Source of the DNA: Ensifer canadensis
GTDB lineage: Bacteria > Pseudomonadota > Alphaproteobacteria > Rhizobiales > Rhizobiaceae
Reading direction: 5' to 3'
DNA: 64,000 nt
Assembly (NCBI RefSeq): GCF_017488845.2
Contig: NZ_CP083370.1
Location: 3,987,103 to 4,051,102, forward strand
This document shows, one piece after another, positions 56,123-64,000 of the stretch. The notes under the pieces were generated by a model. That model made no database searches. It saw nothing but the letters and a program-made list of their open reading frames with translations, and was not told the origin of the DNA. The position numbers and the translations under genes were made by a program. Every line of letters starts with the position of its first letter. The first letter of the stretch is position 1.

Positions 56123-56902
56123 TCAGAGCATCGATCGGCTGAGACCGCCGTCGACGGGAAGTGCCACGCCCGTGACATAGGCCGCGGGCCGGCCCGCGAG
56201 AAATGCGGCGGCAGCGCCGAATTCCGCCGGCGTTCCATAGCGGCCGATTGGAATATCCGCCTGGCTGCGCGCGGCAACCGTGGCGATATCGACGCCTTCG
56301 TTCTCGGCGTCCATGCGGTCGAAGCCCAAGGTGCGGTCGGTCGCAAGCCGCCCCGGCAACAGCATGTTGACGGTCACGCCGTCGGCGGCGACTTCGCCGG
56401 CCAGCGTCTTCAGCCAGCCGGCAACAGCGCTTCGAAGCGCGTTGGAGGCGGTCAGGCCCGGGATCGGCTCGCGGATGCTGGTCGAAGCGACGGCAATGAT
56501 GCGGCCGAAACCGCGCTCCCTCATGCCGGGCAGAACCCGGCCGGTGATGCGCATGCCGGCGAGCACCATGGTCTCGAACTGCGTCCGCCAGAACTCCGGC
56601 TCGATGGTGGACGCAAGCGACGGCGGCGGCCCGCCGCCATTCAGGATGAGAATGTCGATCGCGCCGAAATCGGCGGCGAGCCGATCGAGCAGCGCGTCGA
56701 GGCTTTCGGGCTTGGAAAGATCGAGCGCAAAACCGCGGGCGCTCGAACTGAGCTCTGCTGCGACCTTTTCGGCCGTAGTTGCGTCGCGACCGGTCACCGC
56801 GACGGCAACGCCTTCAGCCGCGAGTGCTTCGGCGATGCCGCGTCCAAGCCCCTTGCTGCCGCCGAGCACGAGCGCCTTCTTGCCTGTGATGCCGAGATCC
56901 AT
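56123..56902 (-). CDS. SDR-family protein with altered catalytic motif
   Basis: The 259-residue protein has the classical SDR nucleotide site (LVLGGSKGLGRGIA, 12-24) and NGGG (88-91) in place of NNAG. The Ser of the active site is S140 or S142 (VASTS), but the YxxxK is SxxxR (S153, R157) in LTASNALRSAV. C-terminal PIGRYGTPAEFGAAAAFLAGRPAAYVTG-LPVDGG fits FabG-like SDRs. Lack of Tyr and Lys suggests it is not a normal dehydrogenase; this subgroup is widespread. It stands alone on the minus strand. Confidence 0.88.
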   Translation of the reverse strand: MDLGITGKKALVLGGSKGLGRGIAEALAAEGVAVAVTGRDATTAEKVAAELSSSARGFALDLSKPESLDALLDRLAADFGAIDILILNGGGPPPSLASTIEPEFWRTQFETMVLAGMRITGRVLPGMRERGFGRIIAVASTSIREPIPGLTASNALRSAVAGWLKTLAGEVAADGVTVNMLLPGRLATDRTLGFDRMDAENEGVDIATVAARSQADIPIGRYGTPAEFGAAAAFLAGRPAAYVTGVALPVDGGLSRSML

Positions 56903-57023
56903 GACGGTCTACCTTCCCATGCGATTTGCGTTGCTGCTTTTGGAGCCCGGCAGCGACGCGGCGTCAATGGGGTAAGCGGATGGGAACCGGCAATTCGGAT
57001 GAAGGTGATGAGCGCCAGACGTC

Positions 57024-57050
57024 GAAAAGCCCGGCCGGAAACCGGCCGGG
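57024..57050 (-). terminator. intrinsic terminator of the secreted-protein gene
   Basis: A 10-bp perfect stem GCCCGGCCGG-AAA-CCGGCCGGGC is followed on the minus strand by TTTTC, 27 bases after the stop at 57078. Confidence 0.85.
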
Positions 57051-57077
57051 CCTCGTGTCCCTCGCCCCTTGCTATTA

Positions 57078-57335
57078 TTAACGGCAGATGCGGATACGCT
57101 CGTAGTAGACATTGCCGTAGTGATCGTAGCGCCTGACTTTCTTGATGAAGCAATAGGGGCGATACTCGTCGTAGTAGCCACCGTAATAGCCGTCGACATA
57201 GCCGATCTGGCCGCTCCAGCCATGGCCGTAGGCGCCGTTGCTGAAGCCGATCGTCACACCGCCAGCCTGTGACGGCGCGGCAAAGGAAACGGCTGCGGTG
57301 ATTGCGACGGCCGCGGCGATGATGATCTTGCGCAT
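57078..57335 (-). CDS. small secreted Tyr/Gly-rich protein, unknown
   Basis: The 85-residue protein has a signal peptide (1-24, PSQAG). The mature part is rich in Gly and Tyr (GYVDGYYGGYYDEYRPYCFIKKVRRYDHYG) and has two cysteines (YC near 62 and RIC near 84) that could form one disulfide. ATG 57335 has GGAGAGAAC upstream and a terminator follows. Function unknown; it resembles other short exported proteins of Rhizobiales. Confidence 0.8.
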   Translation of the reverse strand: MRKIIIAAAVAITAAVSFAAPSQAGGVTIGFSNGAYGHGWSGQIGYVDGYYGGYYDEYRPYCFIKKVRRYDHYGNVYYERIRICR

Positions 57336-57496
57336 GGTGTTCTCTCCTCCAGGGATGAACTCCCGTCATCCATGGGGAGAAGATCGCATGTCGTCTGCTT
57401 ATTCGCAGTTCCGGATGGAACATGGTTGCAGCCGGCGGCAGAACCGAAAGCCCTGCCACCTCTTCCTCACCACCCGGACGCATGGTCCGGCCGCGA

Positions 57497-58006
57497 TCAG
57501 GCGCGAATGCGCGCCATCGCCAGCACGTCGGCCAGCACGCCATTGCGCAGAGCATAGGCCCTGTGCGTGCCTTCGGGTTCGAAGCCGGTCTTGCGATAAA
57601 GCGCGATTGCCGCTTCGTTGTCGGTAAAGACGGTCAGCTCGATGCGGCTGATCCCAAGCCAGTTATCGGCAGCATCGATCAGAGATGTAAGAAGTGTCTT
57701 ACCGATGCCTTCGCCGCGGTGGTTGTCATCGACGCTGATGCCGAGCACGGCGGAGTGATGCCGGCGCCCCTTATTGCGGTGCAGACCGGCCATGCCGACG
57801 ATGCGGCCGTCGCGCTCGGCCACGATCACAGTGTTGTCCTCCGACAGGCCCTCCATCCACTTGCGCGTCTGCTCCGGTGTCGAATAGGGCAGTCTGAGCG
57901 TGCCGGAGCGGATGCCCGGCTGGCTCATAAGTGCGGCGATCGCTTCCCAGTCGACGACGCGCGCCGCTCGAATCCTGAGTGTCGGGGAGGGGGTGGCTTC
58001 GGTCAT
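57497..58006 (-). CDS. GNAT family N-acetyltransferase
   Basis: The 169-residue protein has the GNAT acetyl-CoA site in VLGISVDDNHRGEGIGKTLLTSLIDAAD (about 88-115; R/Q-x-x-G-x-G/A as RGEGIG) and the late NEAAIALYRKTGFEPEG. It may acetylate an amine on a small molecule or protein; the substrate is unknown. ATG 58006 has GAGGAAAC upstream; the longer frame to 58198 lacks a ribosome site. It stands alone. Confidence 0.9.
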   Translation of the reverse strand: MTEATPSPTLRIRAARVVDWEAIAALMSQPGIRSGTLRLPYSTPEQTRKWMEGLSEDNTVIVAERDGRIVGMAGLHRNKGRRHHSAVLGISVDDNHRGEGIGKTLLTSLIDAADNWLGISRIELTVFTDNEAAIALYRKTGFEPEGTHRAYALRNGVLADVLAMARIRA

Positions 58007-58229
58007 TGTTTCCTCATCAGCTCGCTGGCACCGAGGAAACAGGACCAAACCCTGCTCGCCTCGGCAGGGTTGGTCGGGGGACAGTCCGTTTAACGCACGT
58101 GGTCTCCCGCACACCCCTGGATATGCGTGCAAAGCACCATTGCGATCATCGAACGATTGTCCATGTCGGAACGATAACAAGCGGCAGTGGAATTGCAAGC
58201 CGGTTCGGCGACCGGATTGCCGGTGGCGC

Positions 58230-59804
58230 TCAGGTCACCTGCCAGGCGATATAGACGAGCGTGGCGGCAATCAGCCACAGCGCCAGGCGGCCGGAGCGCG
58301 TGTGGCGTGCCTCGGCCTTGCCGATGGCATGCGCCGTCTCGGCGTCGAACCGTAGGCCGTTTTCGCTCATGGCCATGATCTTGCTGGAGAATTTTTCCGT
58401 GCGGGCGGCGATTTCCGGTGCTGCTTCGGCCAGACGAAGGGCCGCGTGCAGGCCGTCGCGCAGGTCGGTGACGATGCGCTTCGGTCCGAGATTGTCGCGG
58501 ATCCACTTGCCGACCACAGGCTCGGATGCTTTCCACATGTTGAAACGCGGATTGAGCGTGCGCGCGACGCCCTCGACGACGACCATGGTCTTCTGCAGCA
58601 TGACCAGTTCCGGCCGTGTCTGCATGTCGAAGAGCTCGGTCACCTCGAACAGAAGCGTCAGCAGCTTTGCCATCGAGATGGTCTCGGCCGGCTGGCCGTG
58701 GATCGGCTCGCCAATGGCGCGGATCGCCTGGGCGAAGCTCGCGGCATCATGATGCGACGGCACGTAGCCTGCCTCGAAATGCACGTCGGCGACGCGCTGG
58801 TAGTCGCGGGTGATGAAGCCGAACAGGATCTCGGCGAGGAAGCGGCGTTCCTTCTTGCCGAGACGGCCGACGATGCCCATGTCGACGGCGACGATATGGC
58901 CGGCATCGTCGACGAACAGGTTGCCCTGATGCATGTCGGCGTGGAAGAAGCCGTCGCGCAATGTGTGGCGGAGAAAGGACTGGATCAGGGTGTCGCCCAG
59001 CGCGTCGAGATCGTGGCCCGCCGCCTTCAGCCCGTCGATATCCGACATCTTGACGCCGTCGATCCATTCCATGGTGACGACGTCGCGGCCGGTGCGTTCC
59101 CAATCGACCTTCGGTACGCGAAAGCCGGAATCTTCCTTGGTGTTCTCGCCGAGTTCGGAAAGGGCGGCTGCTTCCAACCGAAGATCCATTTCGATCTTGG
59201 TCGTCTGCTCTAGCGTCTTGGTGACCTCGACCGGTTTCAGCCGCCGCGTATAGGGCAGGAAACGCTCCTGCATGTGGCTGACGAGATACATCGCCTCGAT
59301 ATCGGAGGCAAAACGCTGGCGGATGCCGGGGCGGATGACCTTGACGGCAACCTTGTCGGGCCGGCCGTCGCGCATGACGATGGCCGGATGAACCTGGGCG
59401 ATCGAGGCGGCCGCCATCGGCAGGGAAAATTCGGCGTAGAGGTCTTCGACCTTGCGGCCGAGCGATCCCTCGATCGCGGCCTTGGCTTCGCTTTGCGGAA
59501 AGGTCGCCATCTGGTCCTGCAGCAGCGACAGGTCAGCGGCAAATTCCGCGCCGACGACGTCGGGGCGGGTTGCCAGGAACTGGCCGATTTTCACATAGGA
59601 GGGGCCGAGGCGTGCAACGGCGCGCGACAGCCGGTCGCTGCGCTCCTCGCCTAGCACCTTGCGGCGGGCGAAAAGCCCGGCTGCCTTCTGGGCGAAACGG
59701 GCAAAGGGCGGCAGGTGTTCGGTCGGGACCGCCGAGACGACGCCTTCGCGCACGAGAACCCAGCCGATCCGCACGAGGCGGACATATGCTCCAGCTGTGC
59801 TCAT
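58230..59804 (-). CDS. ubiB: UbiB (ABC1/ADCK-type) ubiquinone biosynthesis protein
   Basis: UbiB is an atypical kinase-like ATPase needed for ubiquinone synthesis. The 524-residue protein has the KxGQ motif in SYVKIGQFLATRPD (about 69-82), an Ala-rich loop, the K-E-D-N-D kinase-like residues (VKVIRPGI; FHADMHQGNLFVDDAGHIVAVDMGIVGRL) and C-terminal hydrophobic segments (LALWLIAATLVYIAWQV) for membrane anchoring. It starts 4 bases after the ubiE stop, so the two are one operon. Confidence 0.95.
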   Translation of the reverse strand: MSTAGAYVRLVRIGWVLVREGVVSAVPTEHLPPFARFAQKAAGLFARRKVLGEERSDRLSRAVARLGPSYVKIGQFLATRPDVVGAEFAADLSLLQDQMATFPQSEAKAAIEGSLGRKVEDLYAEFSLPMAAASIAQVHPAIVMRDGRPDKVAVKVIRPGIRQRFASDIEAMYLVSHMQERFLPYTRRLKPVEVTKTLEQTTKIEMDLRLEAAALSELGENTKEDSGFRVPKVDWERTGRDVVTMEWIDGVKMSDIDGLKAAGHDLDALGDTLIQSFLRHTLRDGFFHADMHQGNLFVDDAGHIVAVDMGIVGRLGKKERRFLAEILFGFITRDYQRVADVHFEAGYVPSHHDAASFAQAIRAIGEPIHGQPAETISMAKLLTLLFEVTELFDMQTRPELVMLQKTMVVVEGVARTLNPRFNMWKASEPVVGKWIRDNLGPKRIVTDLRDGLHAALRLAEAAPEIAARTEKFSSKIMAMSENGLRFDAETAHAIGKAEARHTRSGRLALWLIAATLVYIAWQVT

Positions 59805-59808
59805 AAGA

Positions 59809-60585
59809 TCAGATTTTCCAGCCGGAATGCAGCGCTGCGATGCCGCCGGTGTAATTGGTGAAGGAGACGCGCGAGAAGCCCGCCTCCTTGATCATGGCGG
59901 CAAAATCGCGCTGGTTCGGGAACTTGCGGATCGATTCCACCAGATACTGATAGGGCGCTTCGTCGCCGGTGATCAGCTTGCCGAATTTCGGGATCGCGTT
60001 GAACGACCATGCATCGTAGAAACGGTCGAGAAGCGGCATCTCCACTTCGGAGAATTCGAGCACCAGCAGTCGCCCGCCGCGCTTCAACACACGATAGGCT
60101 TCTTTGAGCGCGACATCGATACGCGGGACGTTGCGGATGCCGAAGGCGATCGTATAGGCGTCGAAGGAATTCGCGTCGAACGGCAGTTCCTCAGCATTGG
60201 CCTCGACAAAATCGAGATTGGCCGAAAGCTTCTTCTTTTCCGCCCGTTCCGCGCCGACGGCGAGCATCGAGCCGTTGATGTCGAGAACCGTCGAATGCGC
60301 CTTGCGGTCGGAGGCTTCGATGATGCGGAAGGCGATGTCGCCGGTGCCGCCGGCGACGTCGAGCGTCCTGTAGCCCTCGCGGCGCGGCGGATTGAGCGCG
60401 GCAATCATCGCATCCTTCCAGGCGCGGTGCAGCCCGGCCGACATCACGTCGTTCATGATGTCGTAGCGCTTGGCCACCTTATGGAAGACGTCGTTGACGA
60501 GCGGCTGCTTTTCGCCCGTACCGACGTTGCGGAAACCGAAGGAGGTTTCCATTCCGCCATTGGCCGATACCCGCTGATCCGTCAT
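59809..60585 (-). CDS. ubiE: demethylmenaquinone/2-methoxy-6-polyprenyl-benzoquinol methyltransferase
   Basis: UbiE C-methylates the quinone ring with SAM. The 258-residue protein has [28 protein letters not shown] (about 30-57), the SAM site [13 protein letters not shown] (about 77-89), [25 protein letters not shown] and the C-terminal [16 protein letters not shown], all diagnostic. ATG 60585 has GGAG eight bases upstream. It is divergent from mutM and coupled to ubiB. Confidence 0.97.
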   Translation of the reverse strand: MTDQRVSANGGMETSFGFRNVGTGEKQPLVNDVFHKVAKRYDIMNDVMSAGLHRAWKDAMIAALNPPRREGYRTLDVAGGTGDIAFRIIEASDRKAHSTVLDINGSMLAVGAERAEKKKLSANLDFVEANAEELPFDANSFDAYTIAFGIRNVPRIDVALKEAYRVLKRGGRLLVLEFSEVEMPLLDRFYDAWSFNAIPKFGKLITGDEAPYQYLVESIRKFPNQRDFAAMIKEAGFSRVSFTNYTGGIAALHSGWKI

Positions 60586-60731
60586 ACGAAGAACTCCACC
60601 TGAACCAATTTTTCCGGCACCATAGCGAAATCGTCCGACCCGCGCTATCTCGGGGGCAGGGCCATGGCTGCGGCATAGCGCACCCCTATAGGATAAGTAG
60701 CCCGCCAAGGAAATGCCAACGGCCGGGCTTA

Positions 60732-60768
60732 TGGTGGTTAAGAATGCCGGGCGTGTGGTGGTTAAGAA
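60732..60768. repeat. direct repeat TGGTGGTTAAGAA upstream of mutM
   Basis: The 13-mer occurs at 60732-60744 and 60756-60768, 24 bases apart, in the divergent ubiE-mutM region and ending 15 bases before the mutM start. It may be a small tandem duplication or a pair of regulator half-sites (both contain GGTTAA). Confidence 0.5.
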
Positions 60769-60783
60769 AGAAGGAGACGACGC

Positions 60784-61674
60784 ATGCCGGAACTGCCGGA
60801 GGTCGAAACGGTAAAACGGGGTCTGGCGCCGACCATGGAAGGCGCGCTCCTCGTCAGTGCAGAACTGCGTCGGCCGGATCTGCGTTTTCCCTTCCCTGTC
60901 AATTTTGCAGCCACCGTTGCCGGTCAGCGCATCGTCTCGCTGTCGCGCCGGGCAAAATATCTGATGATCGATCTGGAGGCCGGTGACGTCATCATTGCCC
61001 ATCTCGGCATGTCAGGTTCGTTCCGTATCGAACAGGGCGCGCTGCCAGAAACGCCGGACGAATTTCACCACCCACGCGCCAAGGATGAGAAGCACGATCA
61101 TGTGATCTTCCATCTGGAAGGTGCCGTCGGCCCCGCCCGTGTCATCTATAACGATCCGCGCCGTTTCGGTTTCATGGATCTCGCCCGACGGGACACGGTG
61201 GCGGCCCACGCCTTCTTCCGCGCACTCGGGGAAGAGCCGACCGGCAACGCGCTCGACGCCGCCTATCTGGCGGCACGCTTTGCCGGAAAGGCGCAACCGC
61301 TGAAGGTAGCCTTGCTCGACCAGAAGAATATTGCCGGCCTCGGCAATATATATGTGTGCGAGGCGCTCTGGCGTTCAGGCCTGTCGCCGCTGAAGCCGGC
61401 AGGCGCCCTCGTCGACAGCCAAGGTGGGTCGAAGCCGGAACTGCAGGGCCTGACCGTTGCAATCCGCGAGGTCATTGCCGATGCCATCGCCGCGGGCGGC
61501 TCGTCGCTGAAAGATCATATCCAGGCCGACGGATCGCTCGGCTATTTCCAGCATTCCTTTTCCGTCTATGACCGGGAAGGGGAGGCTTGCCGCACGCCGG
61601 GTTGCGGCGGTACGGTCGCCCGCATCGTGCAGGCGGGACGCTCGACGTTTCATTGCCCGCGCTGCCAGAAATGA
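60784..61674 (+). CDS. mutM: formamidopyrimidine-DNA glycosylase
   Basis: MutM removes 8-oxoguanine and formamidopyrimidines from DNA and nicks the strand. The 296-residue protein starts PELPEVE after Met (P2 and E3 catalytic), has the LSRRAKYL and [20 protein letters not shown] segments, and ends with the zinc finger (C-x4-C ... C-x2-C in CRTPGCGG and FHCPRCQ). The ATG at 60784 is fixed by the catalytic Pro2. AGGAGACG precedes it. It is followed by the crotonase gene 53 bases later. Confidence 0.97.
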   Translation: MPELPEVETVKRGLAPTMEGALLVSAELRRPDLRFPFPVNFAATVAGQRIVSLSRRAKYLMIDLEAGDVIIAHLGMSGSFRIEQGALPETPDEFHHPRAKDEKHDHVIFHLEGAVGPARVIYNDPRRFGFMDLARRDTVAAHAFFRALGEEPTGNALDAAYLAARFAGKAQPLKVALLDQKNIAGLGNIYVCEALWRSGLSPLKPAGALVDSQGGSKPELQGLTVAIREVIADAIAAGGSSLKDHIQADGSLGYFQHSFSVYDREGEACRTPGCGGTVARIVQAGRSTFHCPRCQK

Positions 61675-61727
61675 ACATCCGGGTCCGGCCGGACCCGACC
61701 GCTGACACGAATTCGGAGGAGACGACA

Positions 61728-62501
61728 ATGAGTTACGAGACGCTGCTGGTCGAGACGCGCGGACGCGTGGGCCTGGTCACGCTCAATCGCCCGCAGGCGC
61801 TGAATGCGCTGAACTCGACCGTTATGCGCGAGCTTGCCGCGGTGCTGAAAGCGTTCGATGCCGATAACGAGATCGGCGCCGTTGTTGTCACCGGTTCGGA
61901 GAAGGCCTTTGCGGCCGGCGCCGACATCAAGGAGATGCAGACGCTGGACTTCGTCGAAAGCTATCTCGGCGATTTCATCGGCGGCTGGGATCAGGTGGCT
62001 GCTGCCCGCAAACCGGTCATTGCAGCCGTTTCCGGCTACGCGCTCGGCGGCGGGTGCGAACTGGCGATGATGTGTGACTTCATCATCGCTTCCGAGACGG
62101 CAAAGTTCGGCCAACCGGAAATTACCCTTGGCGTCATCCCCGGCATGGGCGGGTCGCAGCGCCTCACCCGTGCCGTCGGCAAGGCGAAGGCGATGGACCT
62201 CGTCCTCACCGGACGGATGATGGACGCGACCGAGGCGGAACGCGCAGGACTCGTTTCGCGTGTGGTGGCGCCGGAGAAATTGATGGAGGAAGCGCTGGCT
62301 GCGGCCGAGAAGATCGCATCGTTCTCGCTGCCGGCGGTGATGATGGCAAAAGAGGCCGTCAATCGCTCGCTGGAGCTCACGCTTGCCGAAGGCCTGCGGT
62401 TCGAACGGCGGCTTTTCCATTCGCTGTTTGCCACTGAAGACCAGAAGGAAGGCATGGCCGCCTTCGCAGCGAAGCGCAAGCCGGAGTTCAAACACAGGTA
62501 G
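61728..62501 (+). CDS. enoyl-CoA hydratase (crotonase family)
   Basis: The 257-residue protein matches short-chain enoyl-CoA hydratase: [22 protein letters not shown] (about 15-36), the [11 protein letters not shown] oxyanion segment (about 64-74), [20 protein letters not shown] (about 103-122, with catalytic Glu), [22 protein letters not shown] (about 130-151, second catalytic Glu). Acts in fatty-acid beta-oxidation. ATG 61728 has GGAGGAG upstream. It may be co-transcribed with mutM. Confidence 0.93.
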   Translation: MSYETLLVETRGRVGLVTLNRPQALNALNSTVMRELAAVLKAFDADNEIGAVVVTGSEKAFAAGADIKEMQTLDFVESYLGDFIGGWDQVAAARKPVIAAVSGYALGGGCELAMMCDFIIASETAKFGQPEITLGVIPGMGGSQRLTRAVGKAKAMDLVLTGRMMDATEAERAGLVSRVVAPEKLMEEALAAAEKIASFSLPAVMMAKEAVNRSLELTLAEGLRFERRLFHSLFATEDQKEGMAAFAAKRKPEFKHR

Positions 62502-62538
62502 ATCAAGGGGCGACGCGCAGTTTTCTCCAAATTGCGCG

Positions 62539-62567
62539 TTGACGGGGCGGCCGTTTCTCGCTATATG
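62539..62567 (+). promoter_or_regulatory. sigma-70-type promoter of rpsT
   Basis: TTGACG (62539-62544), a 17-base spacer and TATATG (62562-62567) form a good housekeeping promoter about 125 bases upstream of rpsT, leaving a long 5' leader. It is in the spacer after the crotonase stop. Confidence 0.65.
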
Positions 62568-62693
62568 CCGCCCTCAGTTTGGAACGCCAAATCTGGGCTT
62601 TCCGATAATGCTCCCGAATTGCTTTGATGACAGGTCGCAGTGACCCGGCACGGCGAGGGCGGAGTTCATGTCAGTTTTCGAAGAGAGGCATCA

Positions 62694-62960
62694 ATGGCCA
62701 ATACAACTTCGGCGAAAAAGGCGACCCGCAAGATCGCACGCCGCACTGCAGTGAACAAAGCCCGCCGTTCGCGCGTCCGTAACTTCGTCCGCAAGGTCGA
62801 AGAAGCGATCGCAACCGGCGATCAGGCGGTCGCAGCCGCAGCCCTGAAGGCCGCTCAGCCCGAGCTGATGCGCGCTGCCATCAAGGGCGTGCTGCATTCC
62901 AACACCGCTTCGCGCAAGGTTTCGCGCCTTGCACAGCGCGTGAAGGCACTTTCGGCCTAA
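62694..62960 (+). CDS. rpsT: 30S ribosomal protein S20
   Basis: The 88-residue, very basic, helical protein binds 16S rRNA early in 30S assembly. It begins [18 protein letters not shown] and has [19 protein letters not shown] and [23 protein letters not shown], the S20 signature. AGAGAGG precedes ATG 62694. A sigma-70-type promoter and a terminator frame it as a single unit; dnaA follows, as in other Rhizobiales. Confidence 0.97.
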   Translation: MANTTSAKKATRKIARRTAVNKARRSRVRNFVRKVEEAIATGDQAVAAAALKAAQPELMRAAIKGVLHSNTASRKVSRLAQRVKALSA

Positions 62961-62987
62961 TCCGGCTAATAAAAATCTGTTAATTGA

Positions 62988-63014
62988 AAGCCCGACCCTT
63001 GCGTCGGGCTTTTC
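62988..63014 (+). terminator. intrinsic terminator of rpsT
   Basis: AAAGCCCGAC-CCTTGC-GTCGGGCTTTTCC: a 10-bp stem with a short T-run, 28 bases after the rpsT stop. Confidence 0.9.
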
Positions 63015-63898
63015 CGATTCATACATGTGTCATCACGATGGTTAACCTGCACGACATTTCTCGTGTCAATGCGATGACAGAATTTCTATAGGAATTTCAG
63101 AGACTTACGAGAGGTCCTTGGTGATAGGGTGTCTCTGGCTGGGGGTCTTCTGGGCCCGTGATGAGTCAAGCGAATTTTTATTTTTTTTCTTTTTCGCCAG
63201 CTAATCAAAGAGCCGAAAATCAAAACCCTTGATTCAAAAGCGATTCTTCCCGGACTCGGATTGCGGCAAGCAAAAGGCAGCATGAGAGTCAACGGGCAGC
63301 GCTTAAGGTTGCGTAAAAATCGCGATTGATCTTGCCCATCGATCCTGCCTAAATGCCCTCCACAGGGGACACAGACCATATCTGTAAAGGGAAGTACGGA
63401 GGCCATTTCAACGAGATGGTTTCAGGCTTTCTGTTCCCTGTATCAGGGCGGCTCCACGTCGTTCAATCAGACAAGTCGAGAACGAAAAACCGGATGGCCC
63501 AACCATTCCGGACGAGGACATTTCGACTTCTGGTTGCCGGTGGCGCCACTGCTCAAAGTCAGGTGCAAGCGGTGCCTGACGAGAGATAGAATCCAGCGCT
63601 CGGCTGTCCGCTTCGTACGAGGGTGCGAGACAGTTGTCGGCGAGGAGGAGGATCCGGCACGGTCCAGGGCGGACTGGGGGATTTGTTGACAATGAGGCGC
63701 GAGGGGACATCAGCCGGCCGGCAAGGCCTGGCAGATGCGCGTAGCGCGCACCCGGTCGGGAGATGAGGAGCCCGGTTGGATTGCGACTGTGACGTTCGGT
63801 GAAGCGGCATGACCTCGATGAGGAAGCCGTGGGTGCCGCACATAAGAGATGGGGCCGGCAGAGATGACGGCGTCTGAACATAATCGGAAGGCGGCAAA
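63015..63898. other. 884-bp upstream region of dnaA
   Basis: No supported ORF lies here; minus-strand frames at 63408-63937 are Arg/Pro/Ser-rich shadows. Visible elements are ATGGTTAA (63038-63045, a CtrA-type half site), a very T-rich stretch (about 63174-63195), five GANTC sites within 63163-63290 and others at 63016 and 63589, and a TTGACA at 63686-63691 without a good -10. I found no TTATCCACA-type DnaA box by eye. The length is unusual for a promoter region and suggests layered control of dnaA. Confidence 0.65.
63163..63290. promoter_or_regulatory. cluster of five GANTC (CcrM methylation) sites
   Basis: GAGTC 63163, GATTC 63231, GATTC 63242, GACTC 63253 and GAGTC 63286 lie within 128 bases; random expectation is about one per 256. 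CcrM methylates GANTC in alphaproteobacteria and affects dnaA transcription in Caulobacter. A regulatory role here is inference. Confidence 0.5.
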
Positions 63899-64000
63899 AT
63901 GCGGATGAACTTGGTGACGGCGGCGGGCGCGTTTCAAAAGAACGGCGACGTATTTCAGGCCGGAAGCAATCTATCTCAGGCGGCGGGAGATAAGCACGAC
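63899..64000 (+). CDS. dnaA: chromosomal replication initiator DnaA, first 34 codons
   Basis: ATG 63899, with GGAAGG seven bases upstream, encodes MRMNLVTAAGAFQKNGDVFQ and runs off the right edge. It matches the distinctive Sinorhizobium DnaA N-terminal extension that reads MQMNALTAAGAF in S. meliloti (from memory), and rpsT-dnaA is the conserved order. The AAA+ and DNA-binding domains lie outside. An ATG at 63905 is an alternative start. Confidence 0.8.
   Translation, partial: MRMNLVTAAGAFQKNGDVFQAGSNLSQAAGDKHD

Noticed and set aside
63015..63898. Chromosome replication origin next to dnaA
   Set aside because: No TTATCCACA-type DnaA box cluster was seen, and in Sinorhizobium the origin is known to lie near hemE, not at dnaA.
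63408..63937. Minus-strand open frames in the dnaA upstream region
   Set aside because: Products are Pro/Arg/Ser-rich without domains and would cover the dnaA start; typical shadows of GC-rich DNA.

Overview
The window looks like chromosomal DNA of a Sinorhizobium/Ensifer-type alphaproteobacterium (Rhizobiales). The evidence is the high-GC coding bias, the rhizobial gene neighbourhoods (pmtA next to pyrF and dnaN; iolR-iolC-iolD-iolE-iolB; coaBC, ubiB, ubiE, mutM, a crotonase gene and rpsT leading into dnaA), the IolC-DUF2090 fusion, and dispersed palindromic repeats of the rhizobial RIME/REP kind. The species assignment is inference from gene content; no search was run.

Layout. 1-2.5 kb (minus): an iron-linked periplasmic pair, a di-haem oxidoreductase cut by the window edge and an imelysin. 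2.6-7.7 kb (minus): RsmB-type methyltransferase, RlpA-like protein, and a close-packed GST-queG-NAD epimerase unit. 7.8-10.7 kb: uppP, a 53-codon small protein, an NDUFA9-like protein and a DUF1330 protein. 10.8-14 kb (minus): dnaN, then pmtA-histidine phosphatase-pyrF. 14.3-21 kb (plus): rsmI-yraN, then a full sn-glycerol-3-phosphate importer ugpBAEC with an EEP-fold phosphatase as last gene. 21-31.4 kb: gshB, a small secreted protein, a TylF-type methyltransferase, a frame-broken comM, a frame-broken SRPBCC gene, cysK, two LysE exporters, NIPSNAP-DMT and an Lrp regulator. 31.5-38.2 kb: dut, prfC, a small membrane protein, a DMT-B3/4 pair, an AraC regulator, a predicted zinc protease and a GFA protein.

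38.4-46.7 kb (minus) is a myo-inositol catabolism cluster: an oxidoreductase, iolR, iolC, iolD, iolE and iolB. Near matches to a GGAA-N6-TTCC operator lie ahead of three of its transcription units, and REP-like elements separate iolB/iolE and iolE/iolD. 47-58 kb mixes coaBC with accessory genes (class II amidotransferase, two tiny proteins, ABC-F, CDF transporter, broken MFS exporter, deaminase-ankyrin pair, atypical SDR, GNAT). 58.2-64 kb is core: ubiE-ubiB, mutM, crotonase, rpsT and the first 34 codons of dnaA, preceded by an 884-bp region with a dense cluster of GANTC methylation sites.

No tRNA, rRNA, CRISPR array, prophage, transposase or recognisable defence locus was seen. I did not find a clearly new multi-gene system. 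The strongest leads are the dnaA upstream region, the candidate IolR and PhoB sites, the EEP phosphatase in the ugp operon, the mosaic repeat families, the uncatalogued small proteins, and three reading-frame breaks whose status (real or sequencing error) needs checking.
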